A program made the translations under genes and the position numbers. Under the pieces are notes generated by a model that was not told where the DNA came from, made no database searches, and saw nothing but the letters and a program-made list of their open reading frames with translations. A stretch of DNA of 64,000 nucleotides from Cylindrotheca closterium (Eukaryota; Bacillariophyta; Bacillariophyceae; Bacillariales; Bacillariaceae). Position 1 is the stretch's first letter. Each line of letters opens with the position of its first letter. Shown in pieces: positions 30,830 through 40,080 of this stretch. Location of the stretch: assembly GCA_933822405.4 (NCBI GenBank), contig CAKOGP040002202.1, positions 372,001 through 436,000 of the forward strand. Direction: 5' to 3'.

Positions 30830-31684
30830 ATGAACCAAAGAGTCTTCACTGCCCTTTGTGCCCTCTTGACGACGGCCAACGTGTGTGGTGTCATCAACCA
30901 AGATTCGCTTGATTTCGGCTTGAACATTTTTCCGACAGCTGTCTTGGATCTTGATAAAGCGAACAGCACAGACACAAAATGTGTTACATACAACGGAAAA
31001 GAGTTGTGCTCAACGATCGACTCGTGCTCAAAATCTAATTACGTATGTTATACGCTCGACGGAGAAAGAGGGCATCATTCCTGCAGCTTATCCGGGGGTT
31101 GCAGCTGTACTGCCACATACGACGGCGAATCTTGCGATTGCAGCGTTAACCCCATGTTGCCATACAAAGTATATGCCGATATTCGATGTGGTACGCACAG
31201 TGGACCTTTTGATGCCACCAAAGTTGTAAATCTTGACAGTTACACTGCACGGTGCAACGTTCCCGCGGGATTGTTCTATCCATCGTATACTCACGATCGT
31301 CCGGACGGAGCAATCTGTACGGATGGCCGGAGTGGCTTGGCTGCGATGCCTAGGCTAGCAGTGGATTGGAAATGTCCTGCTTTGGAGACACTCACTGATG
31401 ATGGTGGTGTCATGTCACGCGCCTTCCAACCGGATCGTGATTGTACCTGCACGGCGGTATTCAACGACACCGAATGCCAGAGTTGCGAGCCCTGTCCTTC
31501 GGGCTATCCAGGAGATTTTCGGGTGTCATGTGATGGATTCTTTACCGACTGTCATGGAACATTCTCCGTTTGGAACGGAAAGGGACCGCAAGCGAGCAGT
31601 GACGGTGGGGTCTCTTACTCGGCATGGGATTTTGTCCCGCTTATTGCATTAGCTCTGATCACGTCTATCCTCGCTATACAGTAG
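30830..31684 (+). CDS. Secreted Cys-rich protein with C-terminal membrane or GPI-type tail
   Basis: 284 aa. N-terminal signal peptide (FTALCALLTTANVCGV), more than 20 Cys in the mature part in patterns such as CSCTATYDGESCDC and CQSCEPCPSG, and a hydrophobic C-terminus (FVPLIALALITSILAIQ) with almost nothing after it. That layout fits a GPI-anchored or single-pass surface protein. The repeated CTCTA.F/YD...C element may be a small disulphide-bonded module. No family is recognised. The start is the only ATG placed ahead of the signal peptide. Confidence 0.7.
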   Translation: MNQRVFTALCALLTTANVCGVINQDSLDFGLNIFPTAVLDLDKANSTDTKCVTYNGKELCSTIDSCSKSNYVCYTLDGERGHHSCSLSGGCSCTATYDGESCDCSVNPMLPYKVYADIRCGTHSGPFDATKVVNLDSYTARCNVPAGLFYPSYTHDRPDGAICTDGRSGLAAMPRLAVDWKCPALETLTDDGGVMSRAFQPDRDCTCTAVFNDTECQSCEPCPSGYPGDFRVSCDGFFTDCHGTFSVWNGKGPQASSDGGVSYSAWDFVPLIALALITSILAIQ

Positions 31685-31962
31685 TAAATAGCAGAAACCT
31701 CAATACTAAGAAACCATATTTCTCGCCTCCTTGCCTATCGGCTTTTCATTTGTCAGATTTGTTTGCACATATTGTCTACCACTCTAGAGATCCATGACAT
31801 ATTAGCCCAAAATATAACAAGAGAGACAGATGCTTTACCATATACCCTATTACAAAATAGTATTCATCGTCTGCTTTGATACAGATATCCTTCAAATAAG
31901 CACGCGAAGGAAACGCATATAGTTTTCGCTTCCAGACCGCACATATACATACGCAAGAATTC

Positions 31963-33018
31963 ATGGGACACTATCACTGCCGCTGGCCAGCCGGTCGGAT
32001 GGGTATGATGATACGGAGTGGTACTATACCGGTACTAATAATGCTACACCTTAGACATCACCACACAGTTGCTTTGAAATGTTCGGCATTTCACAACACC
32101 AGAATCACCGCATCGGGGATCCAATTCCATCATCGTCAACATCGCGTAGCCGCTGCGTCTTTGAGCTCATCATCAGGTGCCCCCTACTCCTTTGGAGAAA
32201 TGAATGACGGCAAAAAGAAGCTGACCGTCGAGAAGTCTGTGCGACGGGAAAACCGCGTTGCCATCCTAGAAAATTTGCCCAGTCGCACAGCGGCCGAGAA
32301 CGCCGAGCTGCAGGGTCTGTATGAGAAGTCTTCCGTCTTTGAAGAACAATACGATGCGGCACTCTTTTCACCGGAACATGCCGAGTTCAAACGACAACAC
32401 AATCAAGCATTTGGTAAGCTGGTAGAATACATTCAGAGTAAAAGTGACACAGCAGAGCCCGTCAATGTCTTTTTTTTGGATGGTCCAGATGCCGCCACAA
32501 CCAAAAGTCTTCTCAATGATGACGAGACGGGGATTATTACTATCGGTCAACTATTTGTCGCCAATCGGCACGAATCCACCTGCGAGGTACTTCGAGAGAC
32601 ATACTGGGCAAGTCATCCTTCCAATGTGGTTCACAATTCTGCCGCCGATGCCCTCTACAACGAATTCCGTCACATACCGTTTGGGGCCTTCTACTTTGAT
32701 GGCTGTGGGGGGCATGTGCCGATGATTTTGGAAATGATCGAAGCGGCCTTATTATCGCCAGTCGTCATCATGAAGAATGAAACAAGAATAACGATGAGTA
32801 GTAGTCATCGGCCCATGGTGATGGGCTTTAGTATTATGGGTGGGGGTCGAGATATTGTCGAGAAGGAGACTAGCGTCGTACAAGCGGTGGTACAACTGGC
32901 CAAGACCAGAAACCTGCAAGTGCGACACGTCTTGGATGATCCCTGTCATTACGGAGTCGATTCGTCGTTGTCCAAACTGCAAGGGGGAACCTTCACCTGT
33001 TGGCTGGTCCTAGAATGA
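31963..33018 (+). CDS. Unknown protein with plastid-type presequence
   Basis: 351 aa; ATGs at 31999 and 32005 are equally possible starts. The N-terminus has a hydrophobic stretch (GTIPVLIMLHL) and then KCSAFHNTR, an SAF-type motif typical of plastid import in diatoms. The C-terminal ~200 residues contain VNVFFLDGPDAATTKSLL, TIGQLFVANRHESTCEVLRE, FGAFYFDGCGGH and FTCWLVLE. That strand order suggests a Rossmann-like, perhaps methyltransferase-related fold, but no SAM-binding glycine motif is present. I do not assign a function. Confidence 0.6.
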   Translation: MGHYHCRWPAGRMGMMIRSGTIPVLIMLHLRHHHTVALKCSAFHNTRITASGIQFHHRQHRVAAASLSSSSGAPYSFGEMNDGKKKLTVEKSVRRENRVAILENLPSRTAAENAELQGLYEKSSVFEEQYDAALFSPEHAEFKRQHNQAFGKLVEYIQSKSDTAEPVNVFFLDGPDAATTKSLLNDDETGIITIGQLFVANRHESTCEVLRETYWASHPSNVVHNSAADALYNEFRHIPFGAFYFDGCGGHVPMILEMIEAALLSPVVIMKNETRITMSSSHRPMVMGFSIMGGGRDIVEKETSVVQAVVQLAKTRNLQVRHVLDDPCHYGVDSSLSKLQGGTFTCWLVLE

Positions 33019-33459
33019 ACCTTACATATATAGCCTGCACAATAACAACACCATACGATTTTAAAACAATAGATTCAGTTTTGTATCGAATAGCAATCTT
33101 GTTATGACTCTCAATAAGTTCCAACCTCCAACCCATACTTTCAACACTATCCAAAAGACTCACTGACAAGGAGAATGTTATGGTCGCAATCGGTACCGTG
33201 CCACACGCTGTACTTATTCTCTCCGGGATGCCATTTTCTTGTACGCGAAATGATCTGTTCTGCAACCTTTCTCGTGTTGATCAACTGTTTTGCTTCTTGC
33301 AAATACTAGAACATTGGATCGAACTATTGGACCAGAAAGGAAGGAATCCACATTGATGATTGCAAGTTTCATCGATCTATATAACTTCTGAATGATGCTG
33401 CGGCACACATGGCTGATTCAGTCATTTCATTCATTCATTCGTTCATTCATTCATTTCAA
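33019..33459. other. Intergenic between convergent genes
   Basis: About 440 bp with a CATT-type microsatellite at about 33421-33455, directly next to the stop codon of the sulfotransferase gene. Nothing else was recognised. Confidence 0.5.
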
Positions 33460-35151
33460 CTAGAAGACGTCTTCCTCCGGTATTCCGCTCAGTTGCGACA
33501 ACCAGTATCGGTGTGGCCGAAAGAATTTTTCCAACAACTCGGCCACATCTGGATGTACATCCTTCAGATGCGATGACGTCTTGTTGTTTATGTTTCGCGT
33601 CACAAAATTGGGATTCTTCTCGTCAATGGGTGGAATGCCCAAAAAGCTGGATATCGAAGTGGACAGATCCTGCGCGGCCGTTTCCTTCCGCAGCAGAGTG
33701 CTGGGTACAAACAAGAATTGGGAATAATTGAACCGGGCCAACCATAAATGCAAGGTATCCGCAACGAGTCCATCACGAATAAGCTTTAATCCAGTGGATA
33801 GATCCGTGTTATTGACTTCGATTGCGATTTCTTCCGCAGCAGCGGATTTGAAGGAACAGGCAGGATCCCATCCCAAACCAGTTTGTTTCCTCCATTCCGA
33901 AGTTTCCTGGCAATCCATAAACCATTCCAGTCCCATGAGAATGGATTCTCGCACGTCAGTCGTCTTCATTTTGTTGAAATGAAACCGAGACCATAGCAGG
34001 TCAATCGGGTCTCGCAGATTAATAATGAACTTGGCTCCAGGATGTACCTGTTCGACAAACAAGGGTGCGTGAATGTAAAAGGTCAATGGGACCGTCAGAT
34101 CACCAAAGATTCCTTTCGGCCCAGCATGTGCTCCATCTCCTAGATAACATTTCATGTTGGGAAAACGACATCTCATTGGTTTGGTACTGTTGAAAAAGGT
34201 TTCACCTCTCGATGGATTGAAGAAGCGTAATTCCTTGCGGTATCGATAGGTGGAAAAGTTGATTTTGATAAAGTGAAACAGCGCGGTAGATCCACTCTTG
34301 TGGAGTCCCAATCCGATCCACTTGGGCAGACACAGTATGGTTTTCGGCCGGTCGGGTGCATAAAAGCAATCACTTGCGAATCCCTTGAGTCGGTCTCGTG
34401 GCAAACAAACGCTGTTCTGAGAAGTGCCTTCGACTCCAAAGCAACCTTTTTCTGTGTAGTTGTGGGTAAACCAAAGCTCATCTGCATTTGGAACTCGACC
34501 GAATCGATAGAGATCGAATGGTAATTTCGCTTCCGGGATTTCCTCATTCTGTGGATTGGGACAGACACCTTCCTTTTTGAATCTCGAATGGTAATCGCCA
34601 CGACAAAAACTGTATGCCACACCATTCTTGTCACGAGGTTCATTGCCATAGGGTCTAGCCCCCAACTGATTCTTTCCCATGTAAACTGGCATGCAGGTTT
34701 GCCAAAGATTGCTGTGATCGTGCCCTCCATTCTCTTCACTGAGCTCCTCATTGTCAAAGCATCGTGCCAGTGGCATGGCATGTGGCGAACCTAGATCTTT
34801 CATGAACTTTTTGGTAAGCTTTTCGATTCGTGATGACAACATGTCAAATTCCGTGAGCTCAATTCGTGGTGGTGGTGGTGGCAGTGGTGGTGATATTGGT
34901 ATTGGTGGAATACGCATATTATTATTATCACTAATAGTGTTGGTGAGCACAGTGCTGGCAGTTTCCACATTGGCAAACTCATGGGACATGGGAGTGAAAT
35001 ACAGCATCAGATACATGCTGCATGCAGCCGATAAGACTGCTGTGGGAAGTAGTAACACCCATCCGCCTATTTTGTTATTATTCTTATTCGAAGATGGCAT
35101 ATTCGTAGTGATATTCTCATTGCGTTGTTTGTGTGATGGTCCTCCTGTCAT
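33460..35151 (-). CDS. Type II membrane (Golgi-type) sulfotransferase
   Basis: 563 aa. One membrane segment at about residues 30-52 (WVLLLPTAVLSAACSMYLML) after a short basic tail, then a Pro-rich stem (SPPLPPPPP). The catalytic domain has both PAPS-binding elements. The 5'-phosphosulfate loop is GLGLHKSGSTALF (Lys285, Ser286). The 3'-phosphate element is INLRDPIDLLWSRF (Arg380, Ser388). These fit the carbohydrate (heparan/keratan-type) sulfotransferase family, which transfers sulfate to glycans in the Golgi lumen. Diatoms make sulfated wall and mucilage polysaccharides, a plausible substrate, but the acceptor is not readable. Confidence 0.82.
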   Translation of the reverse strand: MTGGPSHKQRNENITTNMPSSNKNNNKIGGWVLLLPTAVLSAACSMYLMLYFTPMSHEFANVETASTVLTNTISDNNNMRIPPIPISPPLPPPPPRIELTEFDMLSSRIEKLTKKFMKDLGSPHAMPLARCFDNEELSEENGGHDHSNLWQTCMPVYMGKNQLGARPYGNEPRDKNGVAYSFCRGDYHSRFKKEGVCPNPQNEEIPEAKLPFDLYRFGRVPNADELWFTHNYTEKGCFGVEGTSQNSVCLPRDRLKGFASDCFYAPDRPKTILCLPKWIGLGLHKSGSTALFHFIKINFSTYRYRKELRFFNPSRGETFFNSTKPMRCRFPNMKCYLGDGAHAGPKGIFGDLTVPLTFYIHAPLFVEQVHPGAKFIINLRDPIDLLWSRFHFNKMKTTDVRESILMGLEWFMDCQETSEWRKQTGLGWDPACSFKSAAAEEIAIEVNNTDLSTGLKLIRDGLVADTLHLWLARFNYSQFLFVPSTLLRKETAAQDLSTSISSFLGIPPIDEKNPNFVTRNINNKTSSHLKDVHPDVAELLEKFFRPHRYWLSQLSGIPEEDVF

Positions 35152-35396
35152 TTTCTATTTTATTGCCAATGACGAATGACATGACTGGGGGATTTCAGAT
35201 TGGTTAGTAAACGCAGACGCCCCAAAATGAAACCACCCCGAAAATATATGACGGTCTGTTCTCATAGTTTGTTCTCGCGCGCCAAATTGTGAACTCGAAG
35301 AAAATCTAGATTCATCATTGATCACATTATCCCTTCAAAACTCACACTGAATTTCTTCATACTACTGTACTACTACTTGCCACGAGAATAAACACA

Positions 35397-36344
35397 ATGA
35401 AAGAAACAACCACTACCGCTTATAATCATCAAGAGCAAGAAGTAGATCAAAACAACCAGAATCACCATCACCAACAAATAGCAGTAGAACAAGCAGAATT
35501 CAATATGGATCGAATTGTCCGCCCACTCTTGAAGGCTTTGGGACGATGCCATGATGTTCAGATTGCTTGCAAGCTGATGGAAAAAATATATCGAGCCTTG
35601 GTGTTTAGCGAAAAAATTGGGATCATTAGCATCAAGAAGAAATATGATATTGATGACCTTCCGGTGGGAAAACAAAGACAAAATGATGATCACCATGCTC
35701 AAAGAAACATTTCCCTCCCATTCGCCGAATCCATCTTTCGATGCAATGGCATTGCGGTTTTGCTCGTAGCTCTTCAACATTTTGGGAATCAAGCTACTGC
35801 GGCGGTATGTTGGGCGAGCCGTATTTTTGTCACCATTACCGGCCTAATCCCTTTGGCCAATCGACACTTTGTCGAACTCGGAGGTCTTCGCACCTTACTC
35901 AAGGAACAAGGACGGCATGGAGAAAAGATCCGGTGCGTTGGTACCTATGACAATATGGGCCGAGCTGCCAGTATCACAATGAGATTGGAATTCATTTTGA
36001 AAGGGAATTTTGTGGGGATCTTGTACAATTTGATCGCGAATTTGGAATACCAACCTCATGGGAAGGAAGCAGCTACCGAACGGTGCCTGGATCTGGTCAT
36101 TTCCATACTTCAAACGTATCCAGCCAATGCCTATGTGCAAAAGTGGGGTATTCGCTATCTCACTGCCGTAGGAAAGTTGGGAGATCCACCAGTGAACGAC
36201 ATGTTACGAAGAAAAAGAGTCGGCAATATCTTTGTCACGGCCTTGGATCACTTTCGAGATCATAATGATGATAATGGTAATGATGATGATGCGAGTGTGA
36301 AGAAGGTTGCCGAAGCAGCAATGAAATGGTACGCTTCAAGCTAG
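35397..36344 (+). CDS. Armadillo-like family protein, member 1 (divergent)
   Basis: 315 aa, one exon. The N-terminus is Gln/His/Asn-rich. From about residue 40 the chain is alpha-helical and aligns with three other genes in this window. Shared blocks are ISLPFAESIFRCNGIAVLL, the LGGLRTLLKE helix, GNFVGILYNLIANL, and the end VGNIFVTALDHFR ... AAMKWYASS. The helical-hairpin pattern (GILYNL, GGLRTLL) resembles armadillo repeats. No catalytic motif is present. It lacks the KRRKPNEA-type N-terminal basic motif of the other three members. It is the most divergent copy and could be the older locus. Confidence 0.65.
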   Translation: MKETTTTAYNHQEQEVDQNNQNHHHQQIAVEQAEFNMDRIVRPLLKALGRCHDVQIACKLMEKIYRALVFSEKIGIISIKKKYDIDDLPVGKQRQNDDHHAQRNISLPFAESIFRCNGIAVLLVALQHFGNQATAAVCWASRIFVTITGLIPLANRHFVELGGLRTLLKEQGRHGEKIRCVGTYDNMGRAASITMRLEFILKGNFVGILYNLIANLEYQPHGKEAATERCLDLVISILQTYPANAYVQKWGIRYLTAVGKLGDPPVNDMLRRKRVGNIFVTALDHFRDHNDDNGNDDDASVKKVAEAAMKWYASS

Positions 36345-36793
36345 CTAAAAATTCTAGTAGTGGGGCAGTCAGTCAAGTATACAGGATAGTACTATTTGCC
36401 ATATACTATTTATGAAGCCAGCAGGATCATCACAGTCGCCTTCCTTGCGAAAAGTAGTACTACTAGTCGGCTTCCCTCTCCCGTGAAAATGAAAGCACAC
36501 CCGGTACAATTGATTCGAGCAGTCGACCACTTGTCGAGCTTCTGCTTCTTACGATTATCCAACATTGTAGTAAAGTTTGCATCTGAATTTCAATCTCCTG
36601 GCTTATTAGTCACCTAGTTTTCAACTCCACAAAATAAGATGTGCGCGTTTTACGCGCCAAAACTAAATGACACAATATATAAAATACAGTGTAAAAACAA
36701 TGACAATAATAACACCGCTTTCAACCCTATGGTACGAACCTGGTACCAAAATTGTAGCGTTTCAAAGAGTGATTCATTGAAGTAAGAAAGAAG
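36345..36793. other. Intergenic, nothing recognised
   Basis: Spacer between two same-strand armadillo-like genes. It contains a short palindrome (AGTAGTACTACT near 36453) and a GCGC-rich patch near 36647. Confidence 0.45.
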
Positions 36794-37870
36794 ATGTCAT
36801 CAGAAGAACCGGACAGTAAACGCAGAAAACCCAATGAGGCGGTTGCAGAGAATGTTTCATCCATGATCATCAATGATACTACTGTGTCACTCATTGTCAC
36901 TCCCTCCAAAGAATCATCCGAGGAAGAATCGAAGGTGACCGAACCAGAGGCTGCCGTAGACAATAAGGATACCAACACTCGGAATACTGTCGGAAATCAA
37001 AATACCAGACACAACAGCGAGCAGAACAAACCAAACAACGAGGAAAAGGAGGAGAAAGAACAAGAATCGGAGGAACAGGAAGAAGCGGAGGAGATAGATA
37101 ACCCAGCTGTGAAACAGCTCTTTCAAGATTTACGATTGGCCAAGTCATGTGATGCAGCTACTGAAGTAATAGAAAAGCTGTTGCAAGAGTTACATACCGG
37201 AGACGCAGAGGTTTATAACCCAGAAGAAGTATCAGATTCGTATTACTACGGTGATACAATTTCTCTTCCCGTTGCCAAGTTCATTGTGAAATCCAGTGGC
37301 GTCTTTACCATTTTGATGGCTTTGAACGAGTTTCTTCTTTCACGATCGTATATGTTCAACTGCAAGGCTGTCCGTCTTTTACATTTGCTATCTCATTCGG
37401 TCCCAGCAGCGTGCGGGCAACTTCTTGATGCAGGTGCCATCCGCAGCTTGCTGAAACTTAATGCATGCTCTGAAATGAGTGTCGCAGCCCGGAGTTTGTT
37501 GGATCGTGAACGGATAAAAATGAACGCTGCGTACTCATTAAAGTCCAATACGATTGGTATCTTGTGGATTTTGGTTGATACGTTGGATTGGAGCGTTTGC
37601 AAGGAAACAGTTACAAAAGAAACCCTGGATTTTGTCCTTTCAACAATGAAAAAGTACCCGAAAGATGTGCACACGCAAGATGTTGGCATCGACTACTTGC
37701 ACCTAGTGGGACTTGAGGGGGGTCCAGACATCCTAAGTATGTTGCGAGAGAAGCAAGTTGGATATCGTCTTGTGGCTGCCTTGAATTATTTTCAAGATGA
37801 AGACTCTGACGGCGTCGGAGTCAAAGGGAGGGCCCAAAAAGCCCTACAATGGTACTCGTCCATGTACTAA
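36794..37870 (+). CDS. Armadillo-like family protein, member 2
   Basis: 358 aa, one exon. Starts MSSEEPDSKRRKPNEA, a basic motif that could be a nuclear-import signal. A Glu-rich region around residues 75-100 follows, then the family's helical domain: ISLPVAKFIVKSSGVFTILM, AGAIRSLLKL, SNTIGILWILVDTL, TLDFVLSTMKKYPKD, VGYRLVAALNYFQ. A 47-bp piece of this gene (36843-36889) recurs unchanged at 38045-38091. The 3' flank (CCGCTTG.CGAG.GAATTC) is also found after member 4. Function unknown; a scaffold or adaptor is what the fold would suggest. Confidence 0.75.
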   Translation: MSSEEPDSKRRKPNEAVAENVSSMIINDTTVSLIVTPSKESSEEESKVTEPEAAVDNKDTNTRNTVGNQNTRHNSEQNKPNNEEKEEKEQESEEQEEAEEIDNPAVKQLFQDLRLAKSCDAATEVIEKLLQELHTGDAEVYNPEEVSDSYYYGDTISLPVAKFIVKSSGVFTILMALNEFLLSRSYMFNCKAVRLLHLLSHSVPAACGQLLDAGAIRSLLKLNACSEMSVAARSLLDRERIKMNAAYSLKSNTIGILWILVDTLDWSVCKETVTKETLDFVLSTMKKYPKDVHTQDVGIDYLHLVGLEGGPDILSMLREKQVGYRLVAALNYFQDEDSDGVGVKGRAQKALQWYSSMY

Positions 37871-38044
37871 TGCATTTGTATGCTATTCCTTCTCAGTATT
37901 GCGGATGGCGTTTTCCGCTTGACGAGAGAGAATTCTAGCAAAAGCTGTTGCGTGGTCATGGCTTCAAATTGAAAAATTACATACCGTATAGGCACGCACC
38001 AATCGGGTCATGTATATAAACTAAAGTAATCTTTCTCTCGATTT
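37871..38044. other. 3' flank of armadillo-like member 2
   Basis: Matches the region after member 4 (about 48970-49035) in patches: TCCGCTTG.CGAG, GAATTC, and CATGGCTT..AATTGAAA-like segments. Confidence 0.5.
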
Positions 38045-38416
38045 TGCAGAGAATGTTTCATCCATGATCATCAATGATACTACTGTGTCAACACCAGGCG
38101 ATGAACCAGTCGCAGAGTTGTCTCCTTTCTCATTGTACAATTTCAAAATTTTCGCGCACATTCTCTCAATGAGTAGTACCACCATTGGTACTTTAATAAG
38201 GACTATCGGTTTTATGTTGTCAACTACACTTGTAGCAAGATTCTCAACGACCGATTCCTCACCAAGGTCATCTTTGTGAGTCTGAAATGAATGCAAAAGA
38301 GCATTTAATAAGAGGTCCTCTCCAAAATTTGGTTGCTCAAGAGCACTGTATTGCTTCAAAGATGTGGTAGCTTCTTCTTCGGATAGCACTTTTTTCGATG
38401 ATCGCCTCCATTCCAC
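38021..38416 (-). pseudogene. Chimeric remnant: NTPase-family N-terminal piece joined to an armadillo-gene shard
   Basis: A 131-codon minus-strand frame. Its first ~100 codons are helical and resemble the N-terminal domain of the broken NTPase at 40.0-42.9 kb. Compare LLLNALLHSF and LIERMCAKILKLYNEKG with VICDAVVAAF and FLSILCAKVLKQYYKRT. The rest is antisense to the 47-bp armadillo-gene shard (38045-38091), so it is not a natural protein end. No intact gene is present. The relationship is by eye and modest. Confidence 0.4.
38045..38091 (+). repeat. 47-bp exact shard of armadillo-like member 2
   Basis: TTGCAGAGAATGTTTCATCC and the next 27 bases equal 36843-36889 without change. The flanks on both sides differ. 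A short copied fragment this exact points to recent patch-like insertion, perhaps during break repair. Confidence 0.9.
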
Positions 38417-38727
38417 GCCATATCATAGAATGAGACACACATTGAATGAGAGACGTCCCACACATTGCGCTTCTTTTGAAAAATGATGCTTGAAAAATCG
38501 AATTCGTGTCGTCTCTACAACATTGTTTCGTAGAGGAACACTTTTTCATTTCCGTTGAGCGTGTCCAAACCGATCTGTTCTTGGACTCCTACCGAAGACC
38601 ATCAAGAATCGCAATTGCAACGGTGTTTTCCTCCGAGCCGTAGTCGTATTTCTTCTCTCGGTCTCTCCCTCCTTATGAACATTTGAACTGCAGTTTTTTA
38701 ATGTTATGCCAACATGTATTCTCCTAA
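38417..38727. other. Non-coding, possible relict of an armadillo-family promoter
   Basis: The stretch 38455-38575 resembles the region upstream of member 3 (about 45975-46100). Both have a GCGCTT..TTGAAAA start, then TGTCGT, CATTGTTT.CGTA and GTGTCCAAACC in the same order. It is oriented as if a plus-strand gene should follow, but none does. Confidence 0.4.
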
Positions 38728-39840
38728 TCACATTCTTTGCTGAATCACACCACAGCATTGGCAGGAGATTGGCCACATGCCATCCACCAGAAACCGTTCG
38801 TGCAAAAGATAGGACGAAGATGATGATGAAGACGTCAATAATTGGCTCGCATTGTCATTGTCATTGTCATTGTCATTGTCTTGTGGTAATCGGAACTCTT
38901 CCGCTATAGTTTCATCTGTATACCGATGCAAATGACAATTGTCTGCCAAGGCTTGTTGCAGTGGGTCTAGTACCTTTTGTTGGACCTCCAAGAAACTATA
39001 CGGTTCATCATCATCAACTGCTACATGCTCCAGATAGCCAAAGGTACCACCCGAGGAACGCATCAACCGATGAATCTCTGCCAAGGCTGCTGTCTGATCG
39101 TCCACGCTGCACAAGGTCAAGGAACAAATGACAGCATCAAAGTAGCCATTCGGATAGTCATTCAGTTTGGCCGTGATGCTGCCTTTGATGGCGTGCAAGT
39201 TGACACGGAGCGCTGGCTGCTCTCCTACTTCACCCGTCGCGGCTACCAGTGCTTGCATCTTGTCGCGCGCTTGCTTCAAAACGGCTTCTTTGGGAGTGAC
39301 CAAATCCACCCCAGTGACATCCAAATCGCGAATTCCCATTCGTCTCAATTCTTGGAGTCCATCTCCGTACAAACCACGTCGTGCCAGTCTCCATTCATTG
39401 CCAATTCCAACTTCTAGCACTCGAAATGGACGAGGCGATGACGGTGATGGCGGTGCGTCTGCTAGTGGTGATTGGTCGTTGGCGATGATTCTGTGGTTGG
39501 TCATCATTAGGCCTTGAGCACTCGCTTGAAGGGATGTGGAGAGGACCATTCGGACCCGTCGCTCATGGTCGTCTGGAAACACCGAATCTCCACGGGATAA
39601 CTTCTCGAGTGAGCTTGACAACAGCTTACCATAAACTACTGCACCGCCTATTCCAATGGGCCAAGTAAGAAGATTTCGTCGTGAAATGGACTCGGGAGCT
39701 TCCTCGACTTCAATGACTTCCTTGGCGTTGTTATCTCCATTTTGATTGTTGTCATTGTTGTTGGCTGAGAAAGCTGATATTTGGGTGAACAATAGAAGCC
39801 AGGTCACAATGTATCGACGGGGTATCCATACTGTGGACAT
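38728..39840 (-). CDS. SAM-dependent methyltransferase (METTL7/UbiE-type), plastid-targeted
   Basis: 370 aa. Class I methyltransferase core: motif I FRVLEVGIGNEWRLAR, an acidic residue after the second strand (DVTGVDLVTPKE), motif IV-like YFDAVICSLTLCSVDD, and then TFGYLEHVAV. This fits the Methyltransf_11 group, which acts on small molecules or lipids. The N-terminus is a signal peptide ending QISAFSANN, an SAF plastid motif. About 40 residues later comes SRRNLLTWPIGIGGAVVYG, a twin-arginine hydrophobic segment that may direct it to or across the thylakoid membrane. A DN dipeptide run (NDNDNDND) near residue 325 comes from a CATTGT microsatellite. Confidence 0.78.
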   Translation of the reverse strand: MSTVWIPRRYIVTWLLLFTQISAFSANNNDNNQNGDNNAKEVIEVEEAPESISRRNLLTWPIGIGGAVVYGKLLSSSLEKLSRGDSVFPDDHERRVRMVLSTSLQASAQGLMMTNHRIIANDQSPLADAPPSPSSPRPFRVLEVGIGNEWRLARRGLYGDGLQELRRMGIRDLDVTGVDLVTPKEAVLKQARDKMQALVAATGEVGEQPALRVNLHAIKGSITAKLNDYPNGYFDAVICSLTLCSVDDQTAALAEIHRLMRSSGGTFGYLEHVAVDDDEPYSFLEVQQKVLDPLQQALADNCHLHRYTDETIAEEFRLPQDNDNDNDNDNASQLLTSSSSSSSYLLHERFLVDGMWPISCQCCGVIQQRM

Positions 39841-40080
39841 GGCGGTGCAAGAAGGGATGCGATACTGGTAGGTACTACTGGATTAGACGATCGGAGATGC
39901 GTTGCGATCTTATTGTTGTCAATTTGGATCGCGTTGGTCGTCTGCTGAAAAGTAGGAAGTGCGCGCGCTGACGCGTACTTTTCTCTGGTGCGAACTTTTC
40001 TACACACGGACTAACTAGTGGTGACACCCGAATTTTTGCCTCTAGCTACTGTAATAGTCACTCGTTGGCGGATCATATTT

